6,766 nt of DNA from Candidatus Nomurabacteria bacterium (lineage in GTDB: Bacteria > Patescibacteriota > Minisyncoccia > Phycocordibacterales > UBA9973), in the NCBI GenBank assembly GCA_027327845.1, contig DAHVYC010000028.1, positions 1 to 6,766 on the forward strand, in the 5' to 3' direction. The notes under the pieces are model-generated. The model did not search any database and was not told the origin of the DNA. It worked only from the letters and a program-made list of their open reading frames with translations. Each line of letters begins with the position of its first letter. The stretch's first letter is position 1. Of the stretch, positions 4,949 to 6,766 are shown one piece after another. Position numbers and translations under genes: made by a program.

Positions 4949-5410
4949 ATGAAAGCTTTTTTAAAAAATTACAGACAGTCCCCTAGAAAAGTGCGCAAGG
5001 TTGCGGATTTGATAAAAGGGAAAGATGTGGAAGAGGCAATTTCGCTTTTGGATTTTTTAGCGAAGAGAGCTGGTTTCCCAATTAAAAAGCTTTTGCTTTC
5101 CGCGGTAGCTAACGCCAAAGAAACAGGAGCGGATAAGGCGGATTTATTCGTAAAAGATCTGAGAGTAGATAAGGGTATAGTGATGAAAAGGATAATGCCG
5201 GCCGCGATGGGTTCTGCGCACAGGATAAATAAGCGCACTAGTCATATAACCTTGCTTTTGGCTGCGAAAGAATCGAAAGAAAAGAAAAAAACAAAGTCAG
5301 AAAAAGGCACTAAGTCTAAAAAAACGAAAAATAAAACAGAAAGTAAAAAAGAAATTAAAAAAGTCCCGACCAAAGTCGGGATCCCGACAAAGGCCGGGAC
5401 AAAGAAATAA
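4949..5410 (+). CDS. rplV: Large subunit ribosomal protein L22 (uL22) with a lysine-rich C-terminal tail
   Basis: L22 binds several 23S rRNA domains and sends a beta-hairpin into the exit tunnel. The core, residues 1-106, shows RQSPRKVRKVADLIKGK (9-25), LLSAVANAKE (49-58), the tunnel loop around VMKRIMPAAMGSAHR (78-92), and INKRTSHITLLLA. The family is usually about 110 aa; this protein has 153. Residues 107-153 are low complexity with 20 lysines in 47 positions and end in VPTKVGIPTKAG (139-150), encoded by two tandem GC-rich palindromic units. The E. coli loop has Arg, Lys and Arg where MPAAMGSAHR has Ala, Met and Ser, so the tip is less basic. It starts 11 nt after rpsS without a visible Shine-Dalgarno sequence and ends 3 nt before rpsC. 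Confidence 0.96.
   Translation: MKAFLKNYRQSPRKVRKVADLIKGKDVEEAISLLDFLAKRAGFPIKKLLLSAVANAKETGADKADLFVKDLRVDKGIVMKRIMPAAMGSAHRINKRTSHITLLLAAKESKEKKKTKSEKGTKSKKTKNKTESKKEIKKVPTKVGIPTKAGTKK
5363..5400 (+). repeat. Two tandem GC-rich palindromic units within the rplV reading frame
   Basis: Unit 1 (5363-5380, GTCCCGACCAAAGTCGGG) and unit 2 (5381-5398, ATCCCGACAAAGGCCGGG) match at 14 of 18 positions. Each is exactly six codons in frame (VPTKVG and IPTKAG). Each folds on itself: unit 1 by CCCGAC/GTCGGG with a CAAA loop, unit 2 by TCCCG/CGGGA with one inner mismatch. GTCCCG (5363-5368) and CGGGAC (5395-5400) can also pair across both. The composition contrasts sharply with the A-rich lysine codons around it. 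The structure ends 13 nt before the rpsC start codon. Confidence 0.75.
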
Positions 5411-5413
5411 TTT

Positions 5414-6130
5414 ATGTCCAAAATAGTACACCCATATGCGCATAGGTTGGTAATGTTAAGAGATTGGAAATCTCATTGGTTTGCCGATCCGAAAAAATAT
5501 ATTTCCTACCTTAAAGGGGATGTTTTGTTGAGGGAGTATTTGGAGAAGAAATTAAGAAGTATGTATGTTTCTTCGATAGAAGTGGAAAGAAACCAAAAAA
5601 CTACCAAGTTTATAATAAAAACTTCCAGACCGGGCCTTATAATAGGCAGAAACGGGGAAGGTGTGACGAAGCTCAAGGAAGATATTTTGAAAAAAATGGC
5701 CAAATTAAAGCTTCCAGTATCTCAAGATTTTAAGCTCGAAATTGTGGAGATTGCCAATCCTGAAGCTGATGCTTCGGTTGTGGCTTACATGATAGCTGAA
5801 GGTTTGGAAAAAAGAATGCCTTACAGGCGAGTTATAAAGCAGATAGTGGAAAAAGTCATGTCTACGCACGGAGTAGAGGGGGTAAGGGTGGTTCTCTCGG
5901 GTAGGTTAGGCGGAGCAGAAATAGCCCGTACAGAAGAGCTCAAACGCGGAAGTATTCCTCTTCAAACTTTCAGAGCAGATATAGATTTCAAGCGGGAACG
6001 TGCCACACTACCATACGGCGTCGTCGGTATAAAGGTATGGATTTATAGAGGGAAGATTTTTGCAGATAAAAAATCTTCAGCTTCTTTGAAGGTTTCAGAA
6101 AGAAGTGACGATAAAGAAATTAAAAAATAA
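5414..6130 (+). CDS. rpsC: Small subunit ribosomal protein S3 (uS3)
   Basis: S3 forms part of the mRNA entry channel in the 30S head and contributes to the ribosome's mRNA-unwinding activity. The 238 aa are near the usual 210-235. The N-terminal domain starts VHPYAHRLVMLRDWKSHWFA (5-24). The KH type-2 domain has the GxxG loop in GLIIGRNGEG (74-83). The entry-site basic residues Arg138, Arg139 and Lys142 (YRRVIK) align with the E. coli helicase residues. The C-terminal domain has the highly conserved SGRLGGAEIARTE (162-174), IPLQTFRADIDF and YGVVGIKVWIYRG. In the N-terminal motif most bacteria have Pro-Ile-Gly where this protein has Pro-Tyr-Ala; the HPY form is, from memory, typical of CPR sequences. 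The start is 3 nt after rplV with no clear Shine-Dalgarno sequence, pointing to translational coupling. Confidence 0.97.
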   Translation: MSKIVHPYAHRLVMLRDWKSHWFADPKKYISYLKGDVLLREYLEKKLRSMYVSSIEVERNQKTTKFIIKTSRPGLIIGRNGEGVTKLKEDILKKMAKLKLPVSQDFKLEIVEIANPEADASVVAYMIAEGLEKRMPYRRVIKQIVEKVMSTHGVEGVRVVLSGRLGGAEIARTEELKRGSIPLQTFRADIDFKRERATLPYGVVGIKVWIYRGKIFADKKSSASLKVSERSDDKEIKK

Positions 6131-6141
6131 TATAAATCAAT

Positions 6142-6567
6142 ATGTTATTTCCCAAAAAAGTAAAATTTAGAAAATGGCAGACCGGAAGAACCAACAAAAA
6201 AACCGAGAAGTCTGAAACAAGAGGAGCTAGGCTTTCTTTCGGCGCCTATGGACTCAAGGCTGTTACCCAGTCACGCGTCAGATCAAATCAGATAGAATCT
6301 GCCAGAAAGGTCATTTCCAGGACTTTAACAAAGGCAGGAAAGTACTGGGTTCGCGTATTCCCTGATAGACCGTTTACAGCCAAAGCAGCTGAGGTTGGAA
6401 TGGGAAAAGGTAAGGGCGATCCGCAAGGGTATTGTTTTGATGTTTTTCCGGGACGTGTTTTGTTTGAAGTTGATGGTGTCGAAGCCTCTGTCGCCAAGGA
6501 AGCGCTCCGAAAAGCTGGTACCAAGTTACCGGTAAAAACCAAAGTAATTTCAAGAGATCATATTTAG
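6142..6567 (+). CDS. rplP: Large subunit ribosomal protein L16 (uL16)
   Basis: L16 is a late-assembling 50S protein next to the A-site tRNA and the peptidyl transferase centre. The 141 aa compare with 136 in E. coli; the small excess is mainly between GRT (15-17) and LSFGAYGLKAV (31-41). Further family marks are QIESARKVISRTL (50-62), WVRVFPDRPFT (69-79), GMGKGKGDPQGY (86-97), PGRVLFEVDGV (103-113) and AGTKLPVKT (125-133). The Arg that RoxA hydroxylates in E. coli (Arg81, VRMGKGKG) is Gly86 here, so that modification cannot occur. It begins 11 nt after rpsC, ends with TAG, and has no visible Shine-Dalgarno sequence. Confidence 0.97.
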   Translation: MLFPKKVKFRKWQTGRTNKKTEKSETRGARLSFGAYGLKAVTQSRVRSNQIESARKVISRTLTKAGKYWVRVFPDRPFTAKAAEVGMGKGKGDPQGYCFDVFPGRVLFEVDGVEASVAKEALRKAGTKLPVKTKVISRDHI

Positions 6568-6576
6568 ATAATATTT

Positions 6577-6766
6577 ATGCCAAAATCGAAAAAAGAAACA
6601 AAAGAAAATTTAAAGGTTGTAAAAACTGGAGAACTTATGAAAGACTTGGAAGAAGCAGAAGAGAGTTTGAGGTCTCTGCGTTTTAAATCACAAGGATCAA
6701 GACCTAAAAATGTAAAAGAAGCAGCAAGCTTGAAGAAAAAAATAGCCAGGATCTTAACCGAGATAA
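6577..6766 (+). CDS. rpmC: Large subunit ribosomal protein L29 (uL29), 3' end beyond the window
   Basis: An open frame begins with ATG at 6577, 9 nt after the rplP stop, and stays open for 63 codons to the window edge. After a lysine-rich lead of about 15 residues comes the two-helix pattern of L29: TGELMKDLEEAEESLRSLRF (17-36), then KSQGSRPKNVKEAASLKKK (37-55) and IARILTEI. This parallels the E. coli order of a leucine-rich helix, the LRFQ turn, and the VRRDIARIKTVL helix. L29 sits by L23 at the tunnel exit. Its place after rplP is the conserved operon order, and rpsQ would be expected next. Both the homology pattern and synteny support the call; only the end is missing. Confidence 0.93.
   Translation, partial: MPKSKKETKENLKVVKTGELMKDLEEAEESLRSLRFKSQGSRPKNVKEAASLKKKIARILTEI

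Overview
The window is a ribosomal-protein and translation-factor gene cluster, entirely on the + strand: tuf (EF-Tu) followed by the S10 operon in classical bacterial order, rpsJ-rplC-rplD-rplW-rplB-rpsS-rplV-rpsC-rplP-rpmC. The last gene runs off the right edge. No gene is supported on the minus strand, and I see no tRNA, rRNA, transposase or CRISPR array. The AT-leaning composition, short spacers, scarce Shine-Dalgarno sequences, the S3 N-terminus reading VHPYAHRL, and lysine-rich tails on several ribosomal proteins suggest a Patescibacteria/CPR organism, probably Parcubacteria-like. That placement is inference from family knowledge; no search was run.

Layout. Positions 1-181 are the tuf leader. 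It has a strong sigma-A-type promoter (TTGACA, 16 bp, extended -10), a short hairpin beginning at the predicted +1, an AT-rich hairpin, and a GC-rich hairpin overlapping the tuf Shine-Dalgarno sequence. tuf and rpsJ are only 34 bp apart, so there is no room for a large S10-type leader. rpsJ to rplB follow with spacers of 4-45 bp. Between rplB and rpsS lies the only other sizeable gap (212 bp). Its first 160 bp is a large inverted-repeat structure whose outer 19-bp arms are perfectly complementary and include the rplB stop codon. A second promoter overlaps its right arm and is again followed at +1 by a small hairpin with a T-run. rpsS, rplV, rpsC, rplP and rpmC then follow tightly.

How it works together. 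EF-Tu delivers aminoacyl-tRNA. The other products build the 50S exit-tunnel and peptidyl-transferase surroundings (L2, L3, L4, L16, L22, L23, L29) and the 30S head (S3, S10, S19). The cluster appears split into two transcription units, tuf-rplB and rpsS onward, by the structured element and internal promoter.

Most interesting signals: (1) two promoters with the same architecture, each followed exactly at the predicted +1 by a T-run hairpin; (2) the 160-bp inverted-repeat element inside a normally continuous operon; (3) a dispersed GC-rich palindromic repeat of 16-18 bp seen in the tuf leader, in the rplB-rpsS element, and twice in tandem inside the rplV reading frame, where each copy is exactly six codons. 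The genes themselves are orthodox core genes. The possible novelty lies in the non-coding structure and the protein extensions.
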